64,000 bases of DNA from Pseudomonas tolaasii NCPPB 2192 (GTDB lineage Bacteria > Pseudomonadota > Gammaproteobacteria > Pseudomonadales > Pseudomonadaceae), in NCBI RefSeq assembly GCF_002813445.1, contig NZ_PHHD01000001.1, forward strand, positions 6,014,001-6,078,000. The letters run 5' to 3'. The position numbers and the translations under genes were made by a program. The notes below the pieces were generated by a model. That model was not told where the DNA came from. It saw only the letters and a program-made list of their open reading frames with translations, and did not search any database. This document shows, in pieces, positions 44,080-53,137 of the stretch (within the stretch, counting starts at the first letter, position 1; each line of letters begins with the position of its first letter).

Positions 44080-45189
44080 TCAATTTGAAGCTGCGCCATC
44101 ACTCAGCGTTGGGTGGTCGGTGTAGTGTTTAGCGCCCCCTCCGTAGAAGGTCGAGCGGTCATAGGCATTCAGCTACGCGCCCTGACGGAAGCGCGCTGGA
44201 AGATCGGGGTTGGCAATAAACTGCCGGCCGAAGGCAACGGCGTCAGCACGACCTTCGAGAATCGCTTTTTCGACCGTCTCCCGGGTGAAGCCTCCAGCTA
44301 GGATCAGTGTCCGCGGCTAGAACTCTCGGAGGGCATCGACATTGTTCGGTGTGCCGGTCTCCATGCTGTCACCGGTGCGGGCCTCAATCAGGCTCACATA
44401 GGCCACATTCAAATTGTCCAGACTGCTCAGCACGTACTAGTACAAACCGATTGGGTCTGCGTCTCCGACATCGTTGTAGGTGCCGAACGGGGAAAGACGG
44501 ACTCCGACTCGATCAGCACCCCAAACATCGATGGCCGCCTTGGTGACTTCCAACAACAGGCGAACTCGGTTCTCAACGGAACCACCGTAGGCGTCGGTTC
44601 GGTGGTTGGATTTGGAGTGAAGGAACTGCTCCAGCAGATACCGTTGGCACCGTGGACTTCAACACCATCGAAGCCAGCGGCCAGAGCCTTACGTGCCCCT
44701 TGGCGATATGCCTTGACGATCCCTGGGATCTCATCGAGTTCCAAGGCGCGGGGCGTCTCGTACGGTACGGTTTTCCACTCCGGCGTCAGGGATTGTTGAT
44801 CGGTGATCGGAATTGCAGACGGCCTAACAGGCAATACCCGCCTGGTTGGAAGCTGGAGTGCGGGGACCGCCCTACGTGCCAGAGTTGTTGGAAGATGATG
44901 CCGCCATTCTTGTGGACGGCCTCGGTTACTTTCTTCAGCCAGCCACCTGCTCGGCGGAGTGAATGCCTAGTGTGGCAGGGTAGTCCTCTCCATATGGAGT
45001 GACCTGGGTCGCCTCCGAAATGATCAGCCCACCTGGTGTGGCTCGCTGACTGTAGTACTCAGCAGCGTGCTCGTTGGGGACATTTCCCTCAGCGGCGCGC
45101 ATACGGGTTAGTGGCGCCATCACCACGCGGTGCGACAGCTTGTACTGGCCCAGTTTGACAGGGGAAAGAAGCGTGGAATCGATCATCAA
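44080..45189 (-). pseudogene. Old yellow enzyme (NemA-like alkene reductase), broken
   Basis: The N-terminus VKLGQYKLSHRVVMAPLTRM is intact (45100-45180). The middle (GARKALAAGFDGVEVHGANG) and C-terminus (RADAVAFGRQFIANPDLPAR, then YDRSTFYGGGAKHYTDHP) are in other frames, with at least three frameshifts. Functional relatives reduce electrophilic alkenes and nitro compounds with NADPH and FMN. Confidence 0.88.
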
Positions 45190-45603
45190 GACTCTATCCA
45201 GTTAGGGTGAGAACAGAGCGGACCTAGGTCGGAGGCGATCGGTGTGCCCGCATGATGAAACTAATACGACCGGCCATATTGATTCCGTCAACAGCTTTCC
45301 GGCAGACTTCGGACACGTCCATAGGCCCCCTCTTCAGCTGAAAAGGGCAGCGTAAGGCGTGCCGATGACGTCTTTGATCATGAATATCTCAGACATCCAC
45401 TTCGACGAGCGGTGAGTACTTGTCTGAGGTATCGATATTTTTAAAAAGGTGAAATTTACGATATACCAGCAAATTAAAAAGCCTGATACATGAGCAAAAG
45501 GAATAGCTGTATGACTTAGTGGGATACGAATATTTCTACTTAGGCTCTGTAATCTTTCTGAGTAATTATGTAGATTTAAATAATTACATCTTGAGAGACC
45601 GCC
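45190..45603. other. Intergenic, AT-rich
   Basis: About 410 bases between the broken OYE gene and a broken LysR gene. No gene recognised. Confidence 0.35.
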
Positions 45604-45890
45604 ATGAGCACAGCCCTGCCGACGCTGCAAGCCATCCATTACTTTGAGGCGGCCGCCTGACACCGCAGCTTTACAAGGGCTGCCGAGGAGCTTCACATCA
45701 CGCAAAGCGCTATCAGCAAACAGATATCTAACTTAGAGCAGAGCTTAGGGATTGTTTTGTTCGAGCGCACCCGAAGAGGTTCCGATCTGACATTAGAAGG
45801 GTATATTCTTCTCACAACTACTCAAACCATTTTGAAGAACTTAGAGCGTGTATCGACTCATTGCATAGTCAACAGGGCACGATTGAAAAC
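45604..45890 (+). pseudogene. LysR-family regulator, truncated with internal stop
   Basis: Reads LPTLQAIHYFEAAA, then a TGA at 45655-45660, then FTRAAEELHITQSAISKQIS and LFERTRRGSDLTLEG. Only the DNA-binding part is present. It is homologous to the intact LysR that starts 50 bases later, so the two were tandem paralogs. Confidence 0.8.
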
Positions 45891-45941
45891 TGAAAAATTG
45901 ATTATAGTTGATCTTGAGTATTAGAGCCAAAGGTCCTTGGT

Positions 45942-46847
45942 ATGGATAAAAACACCAAAGCACTCCCCCCAGTGGGTCCTCTGGTTTTCTTCGAAGCTGT
46001 AGCTCGGACAGGCAGCTTTACGCTGGCCGCCGAGGAGCTGTTCATCACGCAAAGCGCCGTCAGCAAGCAGGTGAAGAAGCTGGAGGACAACCTTGGGTTT
46101 GCGCTGTTTACACGCAAGTACCGCGGGGTTGTGCTGACCGAACCTGGGCGTGAGCTATACGAAGGTGTGCAGCCGGCGCTAGAGTCTTTCCGCGAAACCG
46201 TCCAGCGGGTGCGCAAATGGTACGACCAGAACACCATCAGCGTGGTGTGCACGCACGCGGTCGCTCACTACTACCTCTTCCCCAAACTCGCCCACTTCCA
46301 GCAGCAGTTCCCCGACATTACGGTCAACGTGGTGGCCACCAACCAGCTTTCCGCCCCACTGTGCTTGAACTATGACTTCGGCATTCTCTACGGTGCGGGG
46401 GAATGGACAGGCCTTTCCGGTGTGAAGTTGTTCGATGAGATCGTGTACCCCGTTTGCAGTGCAAAATTCGCCGCCGAGCAGGTGGAGTCACTTGATGACC
46501 TGTTGAAGCTCCCGCTGGTCCAGATCGACAACGAGGGCTGGAATATCATGAACTGGAATGACTGGCTCGGGCAGTTCGGGAAGACGTTCAAGCCTACCGG
46601 CAAGGTCATCACCTACAACCAAGTCACCTTGGCCTTGAACGCTGCGGAAAGAGGATTGGGGATCGCTCTGGGCTGGGAGTTCATGGCTAGAGAGATGATC
46701 GAGAAAGGCGCTGTGAAGGCGTTGCAGCAGTTCGAGCTAAAGACCGGCTTCTCAGACTTCCTCGTTCACTCGAACAAGGCCAAGCTCTCGAACGCATGCA
46801 AGATTTTTGAGGAGTGGCTGCTGCAATCAACCGCTGACGACCGATAA
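45942..46847 (+). CDS. LysR-family regulator (GcvA-like)
   Basis: 301 residues. Helix-turn-helix at about 20-65 (GSFTLAAEELFITQSAVSKQ), effector domain to the end. It resembles the GcvA/AmpR branch. The convergent RidA and oxidase genes start 375 bp and more away and read towards it, so it is the nearest candidate regulator for them, but the direct target is inferred. Codon use is Pseudomonas-like and the gene appears intact, unlike its left neighbour. Confidence 0.88.
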   Translation: MDKNTKALPPVGPLVFFEAVARTGSFTLAAEELFITQSAVSKQVKKLEDNLGFALFTRKYRGVVLTEPGRELYEGVQPALESFRETVQRVRKWYDQNTISVVCTHAVAHYYLFPKLAHFQQQFPDITVNVVATNQLSAPLCLNYDFGILYGAGEWTGLSGVKLFDEIVYPVCSAKFAAEQVESLDDLLKLPLVQIDNEGWNIMNWNDWLGQFGKTFKPTGKVITYNQVTLALNAAERGLGIALGWEFMAREMIEKGAVKALQQFELKTGFSDFLVHSNKAKLSNACKIFEEWLLQSTADDR

Positions 46848-46872
46848 CGGTGTCAGCGGTTAGCCTTCAGGC

Positions 46873-47223
46873 TTACTCGGCCACGTAGGCGAAGGCCTGT
46901 ACCTCGACCACGTAGCCGCCGGCAACGAGTGCGCTCTCGACGCAGGCGCGCACCGGCTTTGGTCGGCCATCCAACCACTTCTCGTAGACAGCATTGAAGG
47001 TCTCGAATTCGGCGATGTTGGTCAGCCACACCTGAACACGCACTAGGTCATTCAGCGTGGCGCCGACTTCCTCCAGCAAGCCAGTCACTTTGCCAAGGAC
47101 TTCAATGGACTGCTCTTCCAGTGAAGCCGCAGTATTGGTAGCGACCTGACCCGCGGTCTCTACAGTGCTCCCGTAACGGACGACCTGGGCTATGAGGTGG
47201 TTTTCGTGAAGACGTTTGATCAT
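46873..47223 (-). CDS. RidA family imine deaminase
   Basis: 116 residues, Rid/YjgF fold. The key arginine (RACVESALVAGG, Arg92) and the C-terminal VEVQAFAYV strand are present. RidA enzymes hydrolyse reactive imines released by amino-acid oxidases or PLP enzymes. It lies 83 bases after the FAD oxidase and shares its strand, so the pair likely handles imine products of that oxidase. Confidence 0.88.
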   Translation of the reverse strand: MIKRLHENHLIAQVVRYGSTVETAGQVATNTAASLEEQSIEVLGKVTGLLEEVGATLNDLVRVQVWLTNIAEFETFNAVYEKWLDGRPKPVRACVESALVAGGYVVEVQAFAYVAE

Positions 47224-47306
47224 TCGATCCTCTCTGCAATGGATGAGTGCTGACCCAGCCCGCCGGTATCAAAGCCGGGCGGGCTATGTGCAGCTAAGGG
47301 TAGTCC

Positions 47307-48629
47307 TTAGATATCGCCACCAGCGTTGCTGGATTCGTGCTTGAGCCGAATGCCGGCCCCGATGGCCTTCAGGGGATCAGGCGGTACCCAGGACGGGTTG
47401 CTGTTATCGAAGATGAAATCCAGCTCTTCACTTGGGATGCCGCAGATGTAGTCGGCCATGTAGTAGCCGAGGTAGGTGCCCTTGGCCACACCTACACCGT
47501 TGCAGCCAACGATGGTGTAGACGCCTTCTGCGGACTTCTTGAAGACCGACTGGTGATTCAGCGTCATGCACAGCATCCCGCCCCAGGTGTATTCAAAATT
47601 CTTGTGGGCCAAGAACGGGAAGCGCGCCTCGTAAGACCGGCGGTGCTGCTTGAAGGCCATTTCCAGGCCCTCGGCGTTGCTGTTCAAGCTGCGCTCGTAG
47701 TTGAGCGAGTTGCGCACGAAAATACGCCCGTCAGTGGTGAAGCGCACGGTGGTTCCGGCTGGGTGCGCGGAAGTGGTGCCCCATGGCTTTACGCCGTCGA
47801 AGTACTTCTTCAACTCGTCCGGTGTCAGCTTTTCGGTAAGGCTCGCGTAGGTGAAGATCGGTGCCAATCGATTCTGCAGGTGGCCGAACTCCTCGTTGAA
47901 CGAACTGGTGGTCTGGATCACGGTGCTAGCTTCGATCGAACCGCCCAGGAAGTTGAGCTTATGCGGCGAGCCATACTCACAGCTGACCACCGGGCTGTTT
48001 TCGAACAAGGTGACATTTTTGGGCAGCGCAGCAGCCAGGCCTCTGATCAAGGAAGAAGGGTTGATCAGGATGTTACCCGGCGTGTACACCGCCATGCGGT
48101 AGTAGTCAGTACCCAGTCGCTTCTTCAGCGCAGCGCCTTCCACGACCTCGTACTCAAAGCCGGAGGCCTTCAAGGTCTCGACGAAGTGGTCCAGGCCGGC
48201 GACGTTGCTCTGCTCATGGGCGGACATGTACTTGCCGGCGTTCTGCCAGGCGCAATCGATGGAGTGCTTGTCCTTGAGGGATCGTAGGCGCTCGATGGCG
48301 AAGTTGTTGAGCTTGAACAGCTTGTGGTCGTGCTCGACGTTCGACTTGCCAGCATCCAGGTTGTGCGGCACATCGATCACGAAGCCTGCATTGCGGCCGG
48401 ACGTGCCTTGCCCAACACCCAGCGCATCCACAATCGCGATTCTTGCACCGGGATTCAACTCGGCCAGGCGCTGCGCCACTGCAACGCCCGTGTAGCCGGC
48501 GCCAATCACGGCGTAGTCGAACCTCTTCCTGCCTTTGAGTCTTTCACCCAGCTTCTGCCCATGGGACGGGGATGTTTCATACCAGCCCAAGTTTCCGTCG
48601 ACGATCGGGAACTTACTAATCTTTTGCAT
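47307..48629 (-). CDS. FAD-dependent amine/amino-acid oxidase (DAO family, OrdL/PuuB-like)
   Basis: 440 residues. The Rossmann FAD site is VIGAGYTGVAVAQRL (Gly43-Gly45-Gly48), with SGRNAGFVIDVP (about 80) and the C-terminal GCNGVGVAKGTYLG (about 385) typical of glycine/D-amino-acid oxidase and gamma-glutamylputrescine oxidase relatives. The ATG at 48629 has GGAGG upstream. It lies with RidA and opposite a purU-folD-permease unit; oxidation of an N-methyl amino acid (yielding formaldehyde or methylene-THF) would fit, but amine, proline or hydroxyproline substrates are also possible. Confidence 0.87.
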   Translation of the reverse strand: MQKISKFPIVDGNLGWYETSPSHGQKLGERLKGRKRFDYAVIGAGYTGVAVAQRLAELNPGARIAIVDALGVGQGTSGRNAGFVIDVPHNLDAGKSNVEHDHKLFKLNNFAIERLRSLKDKHSIDCAWQNAGKYMSAHEQSNVAGLDHFVETLKASGFEYEVVEGAALKKRLGTDYYRMAVYTPGNILINPSSLIRGLAAALPKNVTLFENSPVVSCEYGSPHKLNFLGGSIEASTVIQTTSSFNEEFGHLQNRLAPIFTYASLTEKLTPDELKKYFDGVKPWGTTSAHPAGTTVRFTTDGRIFVRNSLNYERSLNSNAEGLEMAFKQHRRSYEARFPFLAHKNFEYTWGGMLCMTLNHQSVFKKSAEGVYTIVGCNGVGVAKGTYLGYYMADYICGIPSEELDFIFDNSNPSWVPPDPLKAIGAGIRLKHESSNAGGDI

Positions 48630-49055
48630 GGCTACCTCCAAAGGTGTTGTTGCAAGCATCCAGTAATCACCAATGGCTGACTAACGAAAAAACGGCATTT
48701 AGGTATTCCAGATGCTCATATTTCAACGGAAGGCTGCATTACCCTGCTCCGGTAAAGAAAGGCCAGTAGCACCTAGGCGGCGCGATTACTGCGACCCCTT
48801 CTTCGAAACCCTTCTAGCGCAGAGCTTTGAGATTCCTCACTCTAGGGCCAGCCGGTGACCCTGGGCGTGTCACTGTGAAAAGTATTCCATTCCAGAATCT
48901 ATGGATTCCAACATATCCGTTGTTTTCGCTTATCTAATCCTCGATAGTTTCCTCGCAGCAACTCAATGAACTAACCACAAGCATCCATCACTTTGCTTGA
49001 GGGCCGCTGCTGCCGTAAGTCCGCGAAGCCGCTTCAATTGCTCCCTGAGGTATCC
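48630..49055. promoter_or_regulatory. Divergent control region between the FAD oxidase and purU
   Basis: About 425 bases with no ORF of coding character, containing the promoters of both directions. No recognised operator. Confidence 0.4.
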
Positions 49056-49904
49056 ATGAGCAAACTGATTTTGACGCTCGTCTGTAATGATCAAAAAGGG
49101 ATAGTTGCCGCCGTCGGAAATTGTATTTCTGTTCAATCGGGCAACATCACTGAGTGCGGCCAGTACGTTGACTCGGCCAACAACAAATTCTTCATGCGCG
49201 TCTGCGTTGAGCTCGGCCAGGGCGTCGCCCTGAGCGATTTCCGTGAGGTTTTTTCCTTCGTGGCGAGTGCCTATGGCATGCAATGGCAGATCTACGATGC
49301 AGCGTCCAAGCCGCGCGTGATGATCATTGTGTCCCAACTCGGCCACTGCCTGAATGACCTGCTCCATCGGCACAGCATTGAGCAACTGCCGATGGAACTT
49401 GTGTCCATCGTGTCGAACCATGAGCACTTTCGTCGCAGAGCCGAGCATGAGGGCCTGGCCTTCCACTACCTGCCAGTGACTCCCGCCAACAAGCAGGAGC
49501 AGGAGGACAAGCTGCTCGAAATGGTTCGAGACCAGCAGATCGACTTGGTAATCCTTGCCCGCTACATGCAGATCCTGAGCGATGACCTTTCACGTGCCCT
49601 CGCTGGACACGTCATCAACATCCATCACTCCTTCCTGCCTAGTTTCAAAGGCGCGCGTCCGTACCACCAGGCGCACAAGCGCGGGGTGAAGCTCATCGGG
49701 GCAACCGCCCACTACGTTACTGCGGACCTAGATGAGAGGCCGATCATCGAGCAAAACGTGCAGCGCATCGATCATGCCGCGACCGCGGAAGACCTTGTGG
49801 CCATCGGACGCGACACGGAGTGCCAAGTTCTGGCCCGTGCCGTGAAACTCCACCTCGAACACAGGATTCTGCTCAATGACGATCGCACAGTTATTTTCCA
49901 CTAA
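49056..49904 (+). CDS. purU: Formyltetrahydrofolate deformylase PurU
   Basis: 282 residues. ACT-type domain at about 1-85, then the formyltransferase-like catalytic domain with INIHHSFLPSFKGARPYHQA (about 188-207) and GVKLIGATAHYV. The enzyme converts 10-formyl-THF to formate and THF. In Pseudomonas, PurU copies outside the housekeeping locus accompany N-demethylation pathways such as glycine betaine or sarcosine use. GAGG precedes the ATG at 49056. A decayed second copy is present at 34.3-35.0 kb. Confidence 0.92.
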   Translation: MSKLILTLVCNDQKGIVAAVGNCISVQSGNITECGQYVDSANNKFFMRVCVELGQGVALSDFREVFSFVASAYGMQWQIYDAASKPRVMIIVSQLGHCLNDLLHRHSIEQLPMELVSIVSNHEHFRRRAEHEGLAFHYLPVTPANKQEQEDKLLEMVRDQQIDLVILARYMQILSDDLSRALAGHVINIHHSFLPSFKGARPYHQAHKRGVKLIGATAHYVTADLDERPIIEQNVQRIDHAATAEDLVAIGRDTECQVLARAVKLHLEHRILLNDDRTVIFH

Positions 49905-49913
49905 GCCCCCCAA

Positions 49914-50258
49914 GTGATCCGCAGCAAGGCGATCGTCGAGCGCATCCTGGCCGAAGTGCGAACAGCTGTTGTCCAGCATTCAATCGCACCAGGACTGGCG
50001 GTGGTGCTTGTCGGTGAAGATCCAGCCAGCAGGGTCTATGTACGTAACAAGAGCGCCCAGGCCGAAGCCTGTGGGTTCAATTCTCGCCAGTTTGAGTTGC
50101 CAGTCTCGACCAGCGAGGTCGAACTCCTCGACTTGATCAACTCCGTGTCACGCCACGCCCGGGCAATCACCCCCGTCCCCGGCGGCGCTGGCCCTATGAC
50201 CATTGCCATGCTCATGCGCGACACACTGGAGGTCGCTCTCAATCAGAACGAACAGTGA
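49914..50258 (+). pseudogene. folD: folD with large internal deletion
   Basis: GTG start 9 bases after purU. The first about 75 residues (AIVERILAEV, GLAVVLVGEDPASRVYVRNK, TSEVELLDLIN) are joined directly to the last about 30 (SRHARAITPVPGGAGPMTIA). About 170 residues with the catalytic Lys region and NADP-binding domain are missing, although the reading frame is kept. It cannot work as a dehydrogenase/cyclohydrolase. Confidence 0.85.
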
Positions 50259-50353
50259 CTTCCACCATCCCAAGCTTTTCCGCGTGCAACACATAAGGCT
50301 GCTGTGACCGGCAGCCCACAGAGCCACATATTAACAACAATAAAGGTGTAGCC

Positions 50354-51759
50354 ATGTCCACTTCTGTATCTGAGCAGGTGCGCTCGCGCACGGCTTCAAA
50401 CAACGACATATCACGATGCTTTCCATCGCCGGCGTGATCGGCGGGGGCCTATTCAGCGGTTCCGGTCATGCGATCGCAGCTGCAGGTCCTGCCGCCATCC
50501 TGGCCTACATGATGGCGGGGGCACTAGTGGTACTCGTCATGCGCATGCTCGACGAGATGGCCATCGCCTCTCCGGACACCGGGTCATTTTCCACCTATGC
50601 AGATCGTGCCATTGGCCCATGGGCCGGCTTCACCATCGGTTGGCTGTACTGGTGGTTCTGGGTGCTGGTCATCCCGCTTGAGGCCATCGCTGCAGCTGCA
50701 GTCCTCAATACCTGGTTCCCCGGCATCGAGACGTGGGTGTTCGCTTTCAGCATCACCGCATTGCTGACCATCACCAACCTCTTCAGAGTCGGCAAGTACG
50801 GGGAGTTCGAGTTCTGGTTCGCCATGCTCAAGGTGATCGCGATCATCGCCTTCATCGTACTCGGCGGCCTGGTGCTGTTCGACTTCCTGCCGAACCGTGA
50901 AGTCATCGGGCTCAGCACCCTGGTCGCTCAGAATGGCGGCTTCATGCCCAATGGGTTCGGCGCGGTCATCGGCGCACTGCTGACCACCATGTTCAGCTTC
51001 ATCAGTATCGAGGCGGTGACCATCGCTGCGGCGGAGTCGAAAGATCCGGCGCGCAACATCGCCAAGGCGACCCGTTCGGTGATCTGGCGAATCTGCCTGT
51101 TCTACCTGGTGTCGATCTTCGTAATCATCTCGATCGTTGCCTGGAATGACCCGCAGTTGCCGGTGCAGGGCTCATATCAGCGCGCGCTGGAGATCATGAA
51201 CATCCCACACGCCAAGTTCCTGGTCGACATCGTGGTGCTGGTAGCGGTCTCCAGTTGCTTGAACTCAGCGATCTACATCTCCTCGCGCATGGTCTTCTCG
51301 CTGGCTAAGCGGGGCGATGCGCCAAGTGTCATCCGCCGCACCACTCGCAAAGACGTACCAGCTTTTGCAGTAGTAGCCAGCACGGTCATCGGACTGCTGA
51401 CCACTGCATTGAACTTCTTCGCACCGTCAGAGGTGTTTGGTTTATTGCTGGCATCATCTGGCGCGATCGCTCTGCTGGTCTACCTGGTGATCGCGATGTG
51501 CCAGCTGCGCATGCGTTATAAGCTTGAGCGCAGCAACACGCCGATCGCGCTCAAAATGTGGATGTTCCTGGTACTGACCTGGCTGGCAATCGGCTTTATC
51601 GTCGCCGCGCTGACCACGATGGTCGTGCTGCCTGAGCACCGCAGTGAAGTGACAGCCACGGGTCTGCTGACGTTGCTGACGGTCGCGCTAGGCTTGATCT
51701 CGCAGAACCGTAGGAAAACAAAAAACTCAGCAGGGGCCCAGAGTGCGCTGAGTAACTGA
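50354..51759 (+). CDS. APC-family amino acid permease, frameshifted near its start
   Basis: A GabP/AnsP-type permease. From 50416, 447 residues with about 12 membrane segments, TM1 MLSIAGVIGGGLFSGSGHAI (the unwound GxG substrate site), and a central EAVTIAAAESKDPARNIAKA. The natural start appears to be ATG 50354 (AAAGGTG upstream), but its frame (MSTSVSEQVRS) ends early. The conserved residues before TM1 (FKQRHIT) lie in the frame of the main ORF, so a one-base indel near 50390 is implied. It probably imports an amino acid or betaine-type substrate if expressed. Confidence 0.85.
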
Positions 51760-51952
51760 TCCAGCTGCTAGAGCGCCCTTATCCCAAGCTTGGGAGAGCG
51801 CTTCACCGTAAAGCTAGCTGGCTGTCAGCATCGACCTGAGCCCGGTTGGGTCGAAGGGCGGGCCTAGCTCGCCGTCTGGGAGCAAATCTTCGCAGGCTTG
51901 AGCCCTCCAGCGTACCGATGATGCTTTTGGACTTATAGTGGTTTGCAGTCCG

Positions 51953-53050
51953 CTATGACGGGGCACGCGCTTGGTCCCGCCACCGCGATGGTAGCATTCC
52001 GTACGCTTGAGCAAACTGCCGATTGAAATGTGATAAGTCAGTAAACCCGGTCTCGTATGCCACCTGCGTGACCGGGTGCGCTGTGCTTTCCAGCAACCAG
52101 CACCCCTGCTCCAGCCTGACACGCCGGTAATACTCCGAAGGTGTCACTCCCAGATATTTCACGAATAGCCGTGAAAGCTGCCGCTCCCCGATGCTCGCCT
52201 TCTCGGCGATCTGCGCAATCGTCAGCGGCGCACGGATATATTGATGCATGAGGAACACCGCCCTGCGTACCTTGCCGTCGAGTGAAAAGGCTTTCGAGTC
52301 CGAGTGCAGCAATGGGATCTGCGGATGGTTGGCCTCGCGCATCTGGTCGGAAATCAGGTGCCTCAGGCTCTTCGTCGCACGGTCAACGCCGCAGTGGCGG
52401 CTGACCAGATACAGCGCCAGATCCATCGTCGATGTGCCACCCGCGCAAGTGATAATGCCTTTGTCGACGATGAATATTTCATCGGTCACGGGGATCGACT
52501 CAGGGAAGTACTCTTGGAATTCGGTGTAGTGATACCAGTGAACGCTGGTGTGCACGGCGTCCATCAACCCCGCCTTGGCCAATGCGAAGGAACCAGTGCA
52601 GGCTCCGACCAGCACTTTCCCTGTCGCCTGGGCTGTGCGCAGGTACTCCAGCACTCGGCGATCGTAGTCCAGAGGCCGCGGTACTCGCCCGCCCACTACC
52701 ACGATGTAGTCGAACTGCGCGGGGTCCTCAAGTGTGGCCTCCGGCCGTACTTCCAGCCCGCAACTGGCTTTAAGCATCGATCGATCAGCGGCCATCAGCT
52801 TCCAGCGGCACAGTACCTGATCACTCTTGTCGCCTCGATCGGCCGCGTGCCGCAAGACCTCGACGAGGCCGGAAAACGCCATCAGGGTAAAACCTGGCAA
52901 CAGCACAAACCCCACCGACAGGCCGGGCACGCTCACCACCGGCAGATGGTCGTCCACCGGAGAGGGAAAATTCAGCCTGGGAATATTCATCGTCAGCATC
53001 CTCATGGCGGATGTCCGGATAATACCTGCTGATGTCGCCTGTGTACTCAT
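51953..53050 (-). CDS. GlxA-type AraC-family regulator (DJ-1/PfpI domain)
   Basis: 365 residues. An N-terminal amidase-like sensor domain (about 40-210, GACTGSFALAKAGLMD is the nucleophile-elbow region) is followed by a double helix-turn-helix (about 265-360, LTIAQIAEKASIGERQLSRL and VAYETGFTDLSHFNRQF). Related Pseudomonas proteins (GbdR, CdhR, SouR, ArgR) sense betaines, sarcosine, carnitine or arginine. It is divergent from the serine-dehydratase-like operon and is the natural candidate activator for it. Confidence 0.9.
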   Translation of the reverse strand: MSTQATSAGIIRTSAMRMLTMNIPRLNFPSPVDDHLPVVSVPGLSVGFVLLPGFTLMAFSGLVEVLRHAADRGDKSDQVLCRWKLMAADRSMLKASCGLEVRPEATLEDPAQFDYIVVVGGRVPRPLDYDRRVLEYLRTAQATGKVLVGACTGSFALAKAGLMDAVHTSVHWYHYTEFQEYFPESIPVTDEIFIVDKGIITCAGGTSTMDLALYLVSRHCGVDRATKSLRHLISDQMREANHPQIPLLHSDSKAFSLDGKVRRAVFLMHQYIRAPLTIAQIAEKASIGERQLSRLFVKYLGVTPSEYYRRVRLEQGCWLLESTAHPVTQVAYETGFTDLSHFNRQFAQAYGMLPSRWRDQARAPS

Positions 53051-53137
53051 ATTAACTAAACTTTCCCCCTTATGATTTTTTCAACGGGCACGCCTGAGTC
53101 CGTCCATAACTCCAAGACCACATCAGTAGAAGCGTTC

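Noticed and set aside
45334..45705. 123-codon minus-strand ORF
   Set aside because: Overlaps the LysR remnant on the other strand and lacks any recognisable domain.
49056..49904. purU taken as the housekeeping deformylase
   Set aside because: It lies in an island next to catabolic genes with a decayed second copy, so an accessory role is more likely.
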